A DNA stretch of 64,000 bases from Ignavibacteria bacterium (GTDB taxonomy: Bacteria; Bacteroidota; Ignavibacteria; Kapaibacteriales; Kapaibacteriaceae), in the NCBI GenBank assembly GCA_016873895.1, contig VGVV01000002.1:226188-290187 (forward strand), read 5' to 3'. Of the stretch, positions 49,756-59,186 are shown piece after piece. Positions within the stretch are counted from its first letter, which is position 1. The number at the start of each line of letters is the position of its first letter. The position numbers and the translations under genes were made by a program. The notes beneath the pieces were generated by a model, which made no database searches, had not been told where the DNA came from, and saw only the letters and a program-made list of their open reading frames with translations.

Positions 49756-50745
49756 ATGGATTATAAGCAGGCTGGTGTAGATATCAAGTCTGGCGAGGAA
49801 CTCGTCGATGATATCAAGCCATTTGTCAAAGCAACTCGAACAAGTGGTGTACTCAGCGAGATAGGACTTTTTGGTGGATTCTTTGACGCTCACTTCCCAG
49901 ATCACGAACATCCAGTTCTTGTTGCCAGCACCGATGGTGTTGGAACGAAGCTCAAGGTAGCGGTGATGGCGGGCATTCACGACACGGTTGGACAATGCCT
50001 AGTAAACCACTGCGTTAATGATATTCTTGCATGCGGTGCACGTCCTTTGTTCTTTCTGGATTATTTCGCTACCGGACGTTTAGAGCGCGGTGTTGCGCGT
50101 GATGTGATCAAAGGTGCCGCCCAAGCATGCACGGAAAATGGGGCTGCCTTATTAGGGGGCGAGACTGCCGAGATGCCCTCTATCTATGCCGATGGCGACT
50201 ATGATATGGCGGGGAGAATTGTTGGTGTTGTCGATAAGCCCAAAATCATTAATGGTGCGAACGTGCGGGTAGGAGACGTGATGATCGGTCTTCCGTCAAC
50301 CGGCCTGCATACCAATGGCTTCTCACTTGCTCGAGCGGCGCTGTTCCCGACATACTCAGTAGACCAGTACATCGATGATCTAGGCAGCACGATCGGTCAT
50401 GCGTTACTCTCTGTACACAAGTCCTATCTGCATGCAATTATACCAGTACTTGAAGCAGGTCTTGCTACTGGTTTGTCGCATATCACAGGTGGAGGTATTG
50501 TTGGTAATACGTCGAGAATACTACCCCAAGGCCTTGGCCTTGAAGTGTCGTGGGGACGTTGGGATGTTCCTCCAATCTTTGATATAATCAGATCTGCAGG
50601 TAACATCGACGAGTCTGAGATGCGGCACGTCTTTAATCTAGGCGTGGGAATGATTGTTGTTGTCCGGCCGGATGATGTGGACACCACACTATCGTTGCTT
50701 GCTCAGCATAATCCATTCATTGTTGGGGCCATTGTAGCCTCGTAG
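49756..50745 (+). CDS. purM: Phosphoribosylformylglycinamidine cyclo-ligase
   Basis: The 329-residue protein is a clear AIR synthetase: YKQAGVDIKSGEELVDDI, STDGVGTKLKVAV with the Asp/Thr/Lys triad, NHCVNDILACGARPLFFLDY (split), GGETAEMPSIYADGDYD, and THITGGG-like SHITGGGIVGNTSRILP. It closes the imidazole ring in purine synthesis using ATP. I chose the ATG at 49756 because it gives the family N-terminus; an upstream ATG at 49711 lies inside the glycosyltransferase gene. recQ follows after 6 nt. Confidence 0.96.
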   Translation: MDYKQAGVDIKSGEELVDDIKPFVKATRTSGVLSEIGLFGGFFDAHFPDHEHPVLVASTDGVGTKLKVAVMAGIHDTVGQCLVNHCVNDILACGARPLFFLDYFATGRLERGVARDVIKGAAQACTENGAALLGGETAEMPSIYADGDYDMAGRIVGVVDKPKIINGANVRVGDVMIGLPSTGLHTNGFSLARAALFPTYSVDQYIDDLGSTIGHALLSVHKSYLHAIIPVLEAGLATGLSHITGGGIVGNTSRILPQGLGLEVSWGRWDVPPIFDIIRSAGNIDESEMRHVFNLGVGMIVVVRPDDVDTTLSLLAQHNPFIVGAIVAS

Positions 50746-50751
50746 TGCGAT

Positions 50752-53415
50752 ATGTCTACCTCGCGGGTCATGATCGAACAAGCCGAACACATCCTACGTG
50801 ATGTGTTCGGCTTTTCTACCTTTCGGCCAGGTCAGCGCGACATCGTGACAGCAATTCTCAGTGGTAGAGATATACTTGGTGTAATGCCAACAGGCGGTGG
50901 TAAGTCGCTTTGTTATCAGGTGCCGGCGCTTGTATTTCCGCGCCTCACGTTGGTTGTCTCGCCCCTTGTTGCACTCATGAAGGACCAAACAGAAAGGCTG
51001 CAGGCCCTCGGTGTTCAAGCCTACGCCCTGCATAGCGGCATGGTGCAAGCAGACGTGCATGATATCATGTATCGAGCCTCGCAGGAGAACGTAAAGCTGC
51101 TGTACGTAGCACCTGAGAGGTTGGAATCAACCACATTTCGGCGTCTACTGCAGTCTGTCCCACTAAGTTTACTAGCCGTTGATGAAGCACATTGCGTGAG
51201 TGAATGGGGGCACGACTTTCGTCCAAGCTATCGCAACATTCTTTCGCTGTTCGAATCGCGACCTCGAGTTCCAGTGATCGCATTAACTGCAACAGCAACA
51301 CCTGATGTACGTGCCGACATAATCGATTCATTGAAACTTCAAAATCACGTCGAAATTGTCCGGGGCTTTGATAGACCTAATCTTGCATTCCAAGTTGAGC
51401 AAACAGCAGCCAAAGTTGAATTTGTTACAACGATTGCACGCCAGAATGCCGACTCACCAGTAATTGTGTATTGCGCTTCAAGGCGACGTGTTGATACTAT
51501 GTCGTCAGAACTCAGCAAGCGCGGGATTAAGGCAGTTGGATACCACGCCGGTATGCAAGGACACGAGCGGAGTGCTGTTCAGGATGCATTTCTGGCTAAT
51601 AACGCGCAGGTACTTGTTGCGACAAATGCATTTGGTATGGGCATCGACAAGCCAGATGTGCGCAGTGTTGTGCATACAGACCTCACTCTGACGCTTGAGG
51701 CCTATTATCAAGAGGCAGGACGGGCAGGTCGCGATGGATCTGCTGCCACATGCACGTTGCTGTATCAGCAAGAAGATAGGCGTCTGATGGATTTTTACAT
51801 TGAGACAACCTATCCGAACCATGAGGAGATTGCATCTGTCTATCATTACCTCTGCACGAGAGCTGGTGTTAAACCTGGACAATTCTCAAATACGCCAATC
51901 ATGGCAGACAGCGCAAGCATCGCTTCTGCATTGCATACGACAGAGACAAGTGTCCGTGGTGTACTCTCGCTCTTTGAACGCACTGGTGTAGCTATGAGTA
52001 CTTCACCACACGGTGGTGCGAAGGTAACGCTTCGCACAAGCCGCGAACGGCTGGAACAGTTCGCGGCATCTGCACCATTGGAATATGCAGCTGCCATACA
52101 ACAACTTATTCGCTACTTGTTCGCAAGGGGGCCTGGTGAGTCTGTGGACCTACCTCTTCTCGAGATACTACGTAGATCCGACATCACACCTAACGAGCTG
52201 TCTCGTGCCCTTCACGCTTTGCAGCTTGGAGCTCTGATTCGATATCAACCACCAGGTACTGGTGGTGGAATAGTTCTACTCGGCGAGCGAGTTCATGCAT
52301 CAAGATTGCCCATAGATTACGATGCAATGGCAAGCCGACGTGATCGTGCGCTGCAAAAGCTCGATGTCATGATTGGTTATGCAGAATCACGTCAGTGTAA
52401 ACGTAATGTAATCCTCTCATATTTCGGTGATCACAGCAGCGCCGGTACATGTGGTGTATGTTCTAGCTGTGTTGCAAAGGCTCCCTCAACGGACAGTCTA
52501 CCAGAGCGTACTCTTGAAAACATCCGAGCAATACTGTCTGTGATTTGGCAGGTCCGGGGCAAGTATGGGCGTCATGTACTTGTAGATGTAGTTCGGGGTG
52601 TGCAATCAGAAAAGGTTCAAGAGTACCGCCTTGATCGTTGCGTTGCGTTTAGTTCGCTGCAGCAACGTTCGAAGGCCGAGCTGCTTGAGGCAATCGATGT
52701 AGCACTTGATGCAGGATGGATTGTGAGATCTGCAGATTTGTATCCAACCGTAGGACTTACGAAAACTGGAATGGAGAGGTTTGGCCCCCTTCCAAAGCAA
52801 TTGTCGTTTATGCGGCGTGAGATGAACAATCTATCTCATGATACATCGCCAATCGAAGGCGCTCTTGATAGGCTTCGCTCAATGCGCGAGCGAATCGCCT
52901 CGGCACGTGGTGTACCTGAAGAAACAATCTGTACCAATAATGAGCTTGAAGCCATAGCTCAAGACCAGCCCAAACATCTGAGGGATCTCGTACCCGGGAG
53001 GCATGGAAGTTCGCTGTTTTTGGCGCAGCATGCCGATGATATTGTCGCCGCACTAGTGCCTGTAAGCCCACGTGGCGTAAAGACTGTGACGGCTGACCAG
53101 GAAGTTGTAAAGCTTATCGGGATGATACGCTATACTACTACACTAAACGGACTGGTCGAGCAGGCGCAGATGAAGAAGACAACTATCGTTGAATTGTTGC
53201 AGCGAGCCATCGAGTCTGATATATATACCGAACGAGGTGCTCTCGTAGACGATAATATGTACTCAAGCGTTAGAGAGTACATGAGATATCATCGATATGC
53301 AAAACTGCGCGATGTGCGTGAATATATTGGCGGCGAGCCCCCACTTCCTGAACTGCGTCTGGCAGTTGCATTTGCGCGTAGGGATCTCTTCATGCAAGAC
53401 GGGGCGTTAGCGTGA
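50752..53415 (+). CDS. recQ: ATP-dependent DNA helicase RecQ
   Basis: The 887-residue protein has the full RecQ helicase core: QxxFRPGQ in FSTFRPGQRDIV, Walker A GGGKS at 48-52, DEAH at 144-147, and RRVDTMSSELSKRGIKAVGYHAGM. The RQC region has zinc cysteines (AGTCGVCSSC) and a winged helix (about 585-680). A further HRDC-like and helix-turn-helix part (about 690-887) follows, longer than E. coli RecQ. It unwinds DNA 3' to 5' in recombination and repair. A perfect 14-bp hairpin with a T-tract lies inside codons 10-21 (50780-50815). The stop codon overlaps the next gene. Confidence 0.96.
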   Translation: MSTSRVMIEQAEHILRDVFGFSTFRPGQRDIVTAILSGRDILGVMPTGGGKSLCYQVPALVFPRLTLVVSPLVALMKDQTERLQALGVQAYALHSGMVQADVHDIMYRASQENVKLLYVAPERLESTTFRRLLQSVPLSLLAVDEAHCVSEWGHDFRPSYRNILSLFESRPRVPVIALTATATPDVRADIIDSLKLQNHVEIVRGFDRPNLAFQVEQTAAKVEFVTTIARQNADSPVIVYCASRRRVDTMSSELSKRGIKAVGYHAGMQGHERSAVQDAFLANNAQVLVATNAFGMGIDKPDVRSVVHTDLTLTLEAYYQEAGRAGRDGSAATCTLLYQQEDRRLMDFYIETTYPNHEEIASVYHYLCTRAGVKPGQFSNTPIMADSASIASALHTTETSVRGVLSLFERTGVAMSTSPHGGAKVTLRTSRERLEQFAASAPLEYAAAIQQLIRYLFARGPGESVDLPLLEILRRSDITPNELSRALHALQLGALIRYQPPGTGGGIVLLGERVHASRLPIDYDAMASRRDRALQKLDVMIGYAESRQCKRNVILSYFGDHSSAGTCGVCSSCVAKAPSTDSLPERTLENIRAILSVIWQVRGKYGRHVLVDVVRGVQSEKVQEYRLDRCVAFSSLQQRSKAELLEAIDVALDAGWIVRSADLYPTVGLTKTGMERFGPLPKQLSFMRREMNNLSHDTSPIEGALDRLRSMRERIASARGVPEETICTNNELEAIAQDQPKHLRDLVPGRHGSSLFLAQHADDIVAALVPVSPRGVKTVTADQEVVKLIGMIRYTTTLNGLVEQAQMKKTTIVELLQRAIESDIYTERGALVDDNMYSSVREYMRYHRYAKLRDVREYIGGEPPLPELRLAVAFARRDLFMQDGALA
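50780..50815 (+). promoter_or_regulatory. Terminator-like perfect hairpin inside the start of recQ
   Basis: AAGCCGAACACATC (50780-50793) pairs base for base with GATGTGTTCGGCTT (50800-50813) around a 6-nt loop, followed by a T-run to 50815. It lies within recQ codons 10-21, 35 nt after the purM stop codon. It has the geometry of an intrinsic terminator and could end part of the purM transcript, leaving recQ attenuated. Confidence 0.65.
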
Positions 53416-56400
53416 AAAGAGTTGTGTTGGCATCTATCGTACTGTTTGCTACTCTCAACTGCAGAGTTCTCGCAGAAGACATTGTCGTTCTGCTTTCCAG
53501 TGCGCAGGTGCCGGAGTCGCTGGCGGCATATTCGCCGGTATATATCGTTCCTAAAGCTATGCTGGGCAAGGATCAAGACGGCTCGCAAATAGCCAATTCG
53601 TCGCTGCAGCGCAGGTTGCAACGATATGTTAGGTTAACTCTGCCAGATGATATTGGCGTGGATTCAATTGCTTCACTGCCTGGGGTTGCTGCTGCATGGG
53701 CCTTGCAGAAATGGTCATTGCATGCAGCAGTGGAAGAAGACCCATTAAGTGATGACTCTTTGTCCGCCCAGCAGTATGCTCTCCGAATCATCGGTGCAAC
53801 TGATGCGTGGCGTCAGGCAAGTGGGAATGGTGTTGTAATCGGCATCATCGATACGGGGATCGATTGGGAGCACGAAGATCTCCAGGACGCACTTGCTGTT
53901 AGCGTGCGTGAGGATATCAATGGCAATGGCCGTTTTGATGCATGGCCAAGTGTTGAAGAGCGACTTGGCGTGTACGGCGATCTTAATGGCATAGACGACG
54001 ATGGCAATGGCATGGTCGATGACGTTATCGGCGCTGACTTTGTAGATCAGGAGTTCCGAAATCTCGGCGATGACAGGTGGTACGATCCCGTGCCGTTTGA
54101 TGAGCACGGACATGGTACGTTGGTAGCTGGGGTGATTGCAGCAACCAAAGACAATGGTAAAGGTATTGCCGGTTTAGCCTACGGGGCTCGATTGCGCACG
54201 ATTCGGGCATTCGATGCAAGTGGCAATGCCGAAGAAGATGATATTGCTGTTGCGTTGATCTATGCTGCTGTAAACAACGTCAACATCATTAACATGAGTT
54301 TTGGAGATGGCGTCAATTCGCCTCTCATGCAGGATGCGGTTGCCTATGCTCAAGAACAGGGCTGCCTGCTTGTTGCATCGGCAGGCAATAGTGGACTTAC
54401 ATCCACACAATATCCAGCAAGCTATAATGGTGTAATCGTTGTGGCGGCAACCAACAGTAAGGATCTGCGAGCCCCGTTTTCATCAACGGGGCCAGTAGTG
54501 TCGCTGTCGGCCCCAGGGCAGGCAGTTCTCACAACAAGCGTGAACTCACGATATCGCACAGTAAGTGGCACGTCGTTCTCAGCCCCCTACGTAGCTGCTG
54601 CGGCAGCCCTTGTCCTGGAAAAAATTCCAACGCTTCATGCGCATGATGTTCGCGGCATTCTGATGTCTAGCTCGCAAGACCTCGGTGAAATTGGATGGGA
54701 TCCGCTGTACGGATCTGGCAGGCTACGCGCTGACGCAGCACTTGCATCCTTGGGAATCAGCAGACTCGGGATAAACAATCCTACCTCAGAGCACGAGTTT
54801 GTCCGAGGCCAGACAGCAAGACTAGCCATTACTGGCTCGACGCACATGGTCAATTTCGAACGAAGTGAGATGCACGTTGGCTCTGGCGTAAATCCACAGA
54901 ACTGGAGTAGGGTAGGTGCGAGTTCTATCTCTGTTGTTGATGATACTCTTGCCATTGTTGTCATAGACACATTACAACTTGGCTTGCATACGATTCGTGT
55001 CCGCGTACATACCACTGATGGGCGACACCATGATGCACATGTTCGCATACGCATTGTGGAAGGTAGCCACAACCGCAAGGCATATGAACATGTGTCGGCA
55101 TGGCTGCGAGATCGCAAGACAGAGGTTGTAACGCTTTCGACATTCAATCCCACCACTGTTGCAATCACCGATGGCTCAGCACCTTTTGCTGATATCGTCT
55201 CAACACCCAAGAAGTATGCTACACTGCACAGTATTGTTTTCCCTGATACATGGGGAGCAAGAGCAAGCAGTGATAGATTGATTCAGGTTGTCACTACGCC
55301 TATGGTAGGCGAGTCGTTCAGAACGGTGCATGCGCTGCCTGCGCCATCAGCATATCAAGCTATTCCGACAACAGGGTGGGATACGGTTCTGTCGGCCCCT
55401 TGGGCGGGCTACGTTCTCAATGACGTGCGCGACATGTATCGCGATGGTGGCAAGTGCGTTGTTATGAATGATCTGTCCGATGGTTCGTTTGGACGTACGA
55501 TTGTAACGCAATTCAAAGACGGACGTTGGATTCTCCGTGATTCGTTGAGTGACACGTACATTCCTCGTGCACTGAGTGACGTAAATGGTAACGGACGCTA
55601 CGAAGTGCTTTGTCATGTTGTCGGCAAGACCGTGCTTTTTGAGCAGCTGACACCTACCTCGTCGCTGTTTGGTTCAGTGCTCTTTGCAGACACCACAAAC
55701 GTCCTGAATGCAGCAGGTGCAGCAGATATCGATGGAGATGGTCGCGAAGAGATTCTTGCCCTGGCAGATAACGCCTGCTGCGTATACACCTGCAAGAACG
55801 ACAAGTTCTCGCTTCTTGGCGTTGCGAAGAACACGAGTGAGCCCCCTTCGTCGAGCGCAATGAATCGTGTTGATGAGATCAGTATCGCATCGGGCGACTT
55901 CGATGGTGACGGCAAGATGGAGATCGCATTTTCAGACACGGACGGAGATCTCGTTATTCATGAATGGAATGGTGCCGAATTCGAAGAGGAGGCCGTCTTT
56001 GAGAATCCGGGTGCAGGGGGCTCGGGTTTCGTTGCTGCGGGAGATGTGAATGCTGATGGATTACCGGACATTCTGCATGGCATTCCAGATAGCGTCGAGG
56101 CAAATGCTGACGGCGAGTATGGACGTCAGCTATGGACATACAATCTCTACACAGCAGACCAGTCGGCTGGCCACTTTAAGGTATGGTCTGATCGAGTTGC
56201 TGGAGTGCGACTCGGCATCGGCTACCGCAACGGAGTCGCTATTGCGGATATTGATTCTATGCCCGGTGCAGAGATCATCATAAGTGCATTCCCACGTCTG
56301 TTCATATTCGGACGCGATACAACGAAACGTGATATCGTCCCAAAGGGCTTCTTTGACAACGTAGCAACGCCGCGTGTACTCGCGTATGATGTCGACAACG

Positions 56401-57704
56401 ACGGCCGCGTTGAGCTTGGATTTGGATCGACGATTGAAGAAGTGGGCGCAATGACGAGCTTCACGTTTGTGCAGCAAACAAAGCGTGCGCAATTCCCCGC
56501 ACCAAGTGCTCTTCGAGGAGTACATGAACCAACTGACAGTACTCTCGGGAGCATCCAACTCGTGTGGTTCCCAGTTGATGGGGCGGGTACATATCAAGTG
56601 ATTCGACAAGTAGGCCGAATCGATTCATTGATAGCCGAGACTGCTGCCACAAGCTATGTCTACACGATGCGTGGCATAGTAGATTCGCTCATCTCGTTTG
56701 TTGTGCGGGCAGTTCCCAAAGCTGCGCCTACTCTTGCTGGTAGAGAATCAAATCGTGTCATCATCGACGCTCGGCCCGTGATACTCGGAATTGGGCTCGA
56801 TCGAACAACGATCACGAGACAAGAACTGAGTGCAGGTCTCACATTGAGCTTTAGCATCCCTGCAGGTGGTGTGTTCCCGCGTGGACTCTCATTACCGGCA
56901 CAGCAACTGCTGTCGGCTCAAAGCAACGACGTGATTACATCAGCACGATATGGCCGGCCGCGTGGCGATAAAGTGCTCGATCTTGTCTTTCCCGGAGTTG
57001 AGTATCTAGACGATTCATTGCGCGTAACAGTCGTGATTCCTGTTAGCCGAGACCTCTATGTAGGACGGACGTTTTCGCTGCGAGTTATCAATTCACCAGA
57101 GCCAGAGCGATCACGCAAAGTGATAACGCTTTCAGGTGTTACCGTGCGTTCACCTCTTGAGCTAAAACTTCGGTTCTCACACCCAGTGGATGCAAGTGCT
57201 CTCAAGGCAACGTCGTATCAACTGCGTCCAGCAGGAATTGTCAATACTGTTAATCGTCTAGATGACTCTACCGTTCTACTTGCACTCGACCCATCAGCGC
57301 CATTGCGATCAATGGGGATTACATATGCGATTATGGCGCGCGATGTAACCTTTGACACAACACATGTTATTGCTCAGGGGGCTGGCAGCACCCTCACGTT
57401 TAGTGTGTATGGTAGTAGTGAGCAAGACGTCTATACCTATCCGCAGCCTCTGAAAATGCAGGTACACCAGGAGCTGGTTTTTGCAGGACTACCCAGCGCT
57501 GCTGATGTTGAGGTGTTCGATGATACATTCCAACAGGTGGTGATGCTGACGAGTAGCGACGGCAATGGAGGCATACGCTGGAATCTGCGTAACCGTTTGG
57601 AACAACAAGTCGCACCCGGCATCTACTACTATGTTGTGGTGGACCGCTCGCAGCCTGGCAGCAGTCAAACGTTTCCGATGAAGAAGTTCCTCATTCAACG
57701 GTAA
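53412..57704 (+). CDS. Large secreted subtilase with FG-GAP-like repeats and T9SS/FlgD-like tail
   Basis: The 1430-residue precursor has a signal peptide (about 1-21). The S8 domain follows with Asp147 (IIDTGIDWEH), His234 (HGHGTLVAG) and Ser388 (GTSFSAP). A calcium-loop-like LNGIDDDGNGMVDD precedes the His. From about 715 to 1020 it has repeated Asp-rich calcium-binding motifs (DVNGNGRYE, DIDGDGREE, DFDGDGKME, DVNADGLPD, DVDNDGRVE) of the FG-GAP/VCBS type that form a beta-propeller. Fibronectin-like modules follow, then a C-terminal part (about 1340-1430) ending APGIYYYVVVDR that fits a FlgD/T9SS sorting domain. Probably surface-attached; substrate unknown. It overlaps recQ by 4 nt and the convergent mpl by 14 nt. 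Confidence 0.93.
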   Translation: MKRVVLASIVLFATLNCRVLAEDIVVLLSSAQVPESLAAYSPVYIVPKAMLGKDQDGSQIANSSLQRRLQRYVRLTLPDDIGVDSIASLPGVAAAWALQKWSLHAAVEEDPLSDDSLSAQQYALRIIGATDAWRQASGNGVVIGIIDTGIDWEHEDLQDALAVSVREDINGNGRFDAWPSVEERLGVYGDLNGIDDDGNGMVDDVIGADFVDQEFRNLGDDRWYDPVPFDEHGHGTLVAGVIAATKDNGKGIAGLAYGARLRTIRAFDASGNAEEDDIAVALIYAAVNNVNIINMSFGDGVNSPLMQDAVAYAQEQGCLLVASAGNSGLTSTQYPASYNGVIVVAATNSKDLRAPFSSTGPVVSLSAPGQAVLTTSVNSRYRTVSGTSFSAPYVAAAAALVLEKIPTLHAHDVRGILMSSSQDLGEIGWDPLYGSGRLRADAALASLGISRLGINNPTSEHEFVRGQTARLAITGSTHMVNFERSEMHVGSGVNPQNWSRVGASSISVVDDTLAIVVIDTLQLGLHTIRVRVHTTDGRHHDAHVRIRIVEGSHNRKAYEHVSAWLRDRKTEVVTLSTFNPTTVAITDGSAPFADIVSTPKKYATLHSIVFPDTWGARASSDRLIQVVTTPMVGESFRTVHALPAPSAYQAIPTTGWDTVLSAPWAGYVLNDVRDMYRDGGKCVVMNDLSDGSFGRTIVTQFKDGRWILRDSLSDTYIPRALSDVNGNGRYEVLCHVVGKTVLFEQLTPTSSLFGSVLFADTTNVLNAAGAADIDGDGREEILALADNACCVYTCKNDKFSLLGVAKNTSEPPSSSAMNRVDEISIASGDFDGDGKMEIAFSDTDGDLVIHEWNGAEFEEEAVFENPGAGGSGFVAAGDVNADGLPDILHGIPDSVEANADGEYGRQLWTYNLYTADQSAGHFKVWSDRVAGVRLGIGYRNGVAIADIDSMPGAEIIISAFPRLFIFGRDTTKRDIVPKGFFDNVATPRVLAYDVDNDGRVELGFGSTIEEVGAMTSFTFVQQTKRAQFPAPSALRGVHEPTDSTLGSIQLVWFPVDGAGTYQVIRQVGRIDSLIAETAATSYVYTMRGIVDSLISFVVRAVPKAAPTLAGRESNRVIIDARPVILGIGLDRTTITRQELSAGLTLSFSIPAGGVFPRGLSLPAQQLLSAQSNDVITSARYGRPRGDKVLDLVFPGVEYLDDSLRVTVVIPVSRDLYVGRTFSLRVINSPEPERSRKVITLSGVTVRSPLELKLRFSHPVDASALKATSYQLRPAGIVNTVNRLDDSTVLLALDPSAPLRSMGITYAIMARDVTFDTTHVIAQGAGSTLTFSVYGSSEQDVYTYPQPLKMQVHQELVFAGLPSAADVEVFDDTFQQVVMLTSSDGNGGIRWNLRNRLEQQVAPGIYYYVVVDRSQPGSSQTFPMKKFLIQR

Positions 57705-59121
57705 GCATTCTGCGTAGGCCCCCTACATCACCATTACTGAAGATCGCGACAACATCCCCTGGGGAAACTCGCCCTTCGAGAAAGGCTATGGCATGGCTGC
57801 CCCAGTGCGGATCTGCTGACAGCGAGGAATCCAAGGACACAGCCGAAATTCCAATTGAACAGATGTCTTGAACCAGGCGCTGAGTATCGAGTCTTTCTTC
57901 GATACGATAGCGTTCGGGTCTGTTTACCGGACCCAGGCAAACACTTGTAGCGCCTGTGAAGCAGAGGGCTAGCTCACTCTGAAAGAAATTCCGAGTGGTG
58001 GTATTTGATCGCGGTTCAAACACGATGTGGAGTTGTGCTGCAGGGTACTTTTGTTGCAGCGCTTTGATCGATAAGGCTATGGCTGTTGGATGATGCGCAA
58101 AATCATCGATGATGGTTGCGCTGTTCCATGTGCCGATCTCCTCCAGTCTTCGCTTTGGTGGAGCAAACAATGGCATCGCAGCCTGCTGCTCTTCAGAGGT
58201 AAGGCCGGCATGAAACGTAGCCGCTATAGCCATTGTGGCATTGCGCACATTGTGAATGCCAGGCATCGGCAAGACAAATGTTCCATGCATCACTCCGTTA
58301 TAGTGCAGCGACCATTGCGTTGTAGGTCCAACTTCAATCACATCAACAATTCTCCAAGATGAAGATGTCGACAGTCCTACAGATTCTACCTTGCATGGGG
58401 CATTTACCACGGTTGCCAATGCATTCTTGTCGTCGGCATTAATAAGTGCAATACCATCCTGTGGTATGATGCGTATCATTTGTACAAACGACGCAATAAT
58501 GGCATCTATTGATGAGAAGATATCTGCATGGTCGAATTCGAGATTATTCACGATCGCAATCGTAGGACGGTAGTGCACAAACTTGCTGCGCTTGTCGAAG
58601 AATGCTGTATCGTATTCATCCCCCTCCGATACAAAGACACCCGTGTGAGAGTTGTGTAACTCTGGGCTGAGGGGCCTGCAGCCATATTCAAAGTTCTGTG
58701 GAACGCCCCCTATCAAATAGCCTGGCTGAAATCCCGCATGCTCCAGTAGCCAAGCAGTAATGCTTGATGTTGTGGTCTTACCATGCGTTCCAGCACAAAC
58801 GATCGACGTATTTCGATCGATAAACAGTCTTCCAACTAACTCGGCCATAGACGTAAACGGCCAGCGTTCTTGGAGCACAAACTCCAATTCTTCGTTCCCT
58901 CGGCTTATGGCATTGCCAATCACTGTAATGTCTGGCTGCAGCTCAATCAACCGAGCGCTGCTGAATTCCTCGTAACGCTCTATTCCAGCCTTGGCTAGCA
59001 CACTTCGCATTGGCTCATACACAGGGCCGTCGCTCCCGGTTACTGTATGACCCTGCAGCGCGCATGCAACCGCAACGGAACCCATTGCAGTGCCACCTAT
59101 GCCAACAAAATGTATGTGCAT
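57691..59121 (-). CDS. mpl: UDP-N-acetylmuramate:L-alanyl-gamma-D-glutamyl-meso-DAP ligase (Mpl)
   Basis: The 476-residue Mur ligase starts HFVGIGGTAMGSVAVACALQG (split) with the nucleotide-binding glycine loop. It has the ATP loop GTHGKTTTSS and the Mpl-characteristic GDEYDTAFFDKRSKFVHYRP (split). It joins recycled murein tripeptide to UDP-MurNAc. MurC is the main alternative, but the GDEYDTAFFDKRSKF string favours Mpl. A consensus promoter box (TATCTTTG on the minus strand, 59166-59173) lies upstream. The 3' end overlaps the subtilase by 14 nt. Confidence 0.93.
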   Translation of the reverse strand: MHIHFVGIGGTAMGSVAVACALQGHTVTGSDGPVYEPMRSVLAKAGIERYEEFSSARLIELQPDITVIGNAISRGNEELEFVLQERWPFTSMAELVGRLFIDRNTSIVCAGTHGKTTTSSITAWLLEHAGFQPGYLIGGVPQNFEYGCRPLSPELHNSHTGVFVSEGDEYDTAFFDKRSKFVHYRPTIAIVNNLEFDHADIFSSIDAIIASFVQMIRIIPQDGIALINADDKNALATVVNAPCKVESVGLSTSSSWRIVDVIEVGPTTQWSLHYNGVMHGTFVLPMPGIHNVRNATMAIAATFHAGLTSEEQQAAMPLFAPPKRRLEEIGTWNSATIIDDFAHHPTAIALSIKALQQKYPAAQLHIVFEPRSNTTTRNFFQSELALCFTGATSVCLGPVNRPERYRIEERLDTQRLVQDICSIGISAVSLDSSLSADPHWGSHAIAFLEGRVSPGDVVAIFSNGDVGGLRRMLTVE

Positions 59122-59148
59122 GTAACCGAAGCCTAAATTGAAATGTAG

Positions 59149-59173
59149 TATCTTTACGCTAATTACAAAGATA
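59149..59173. promoter_or_regulatory. Divergent -7 boxes between mpl and the Asp-box protein
   Basis: The plus strand has TATCTTTA (59149-59156), one mismatch from consensus, 30 nt before the start at 59187. The minus strand has TATCTTTG (59166-59173), an exact match, 44 nt before the mpl start. The two face across each other, so the transcripts would overlap slightly at their 5' ends. Confidence 0.45.
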
Positions 59174-59186
59174 GAATGGGAAGCTC

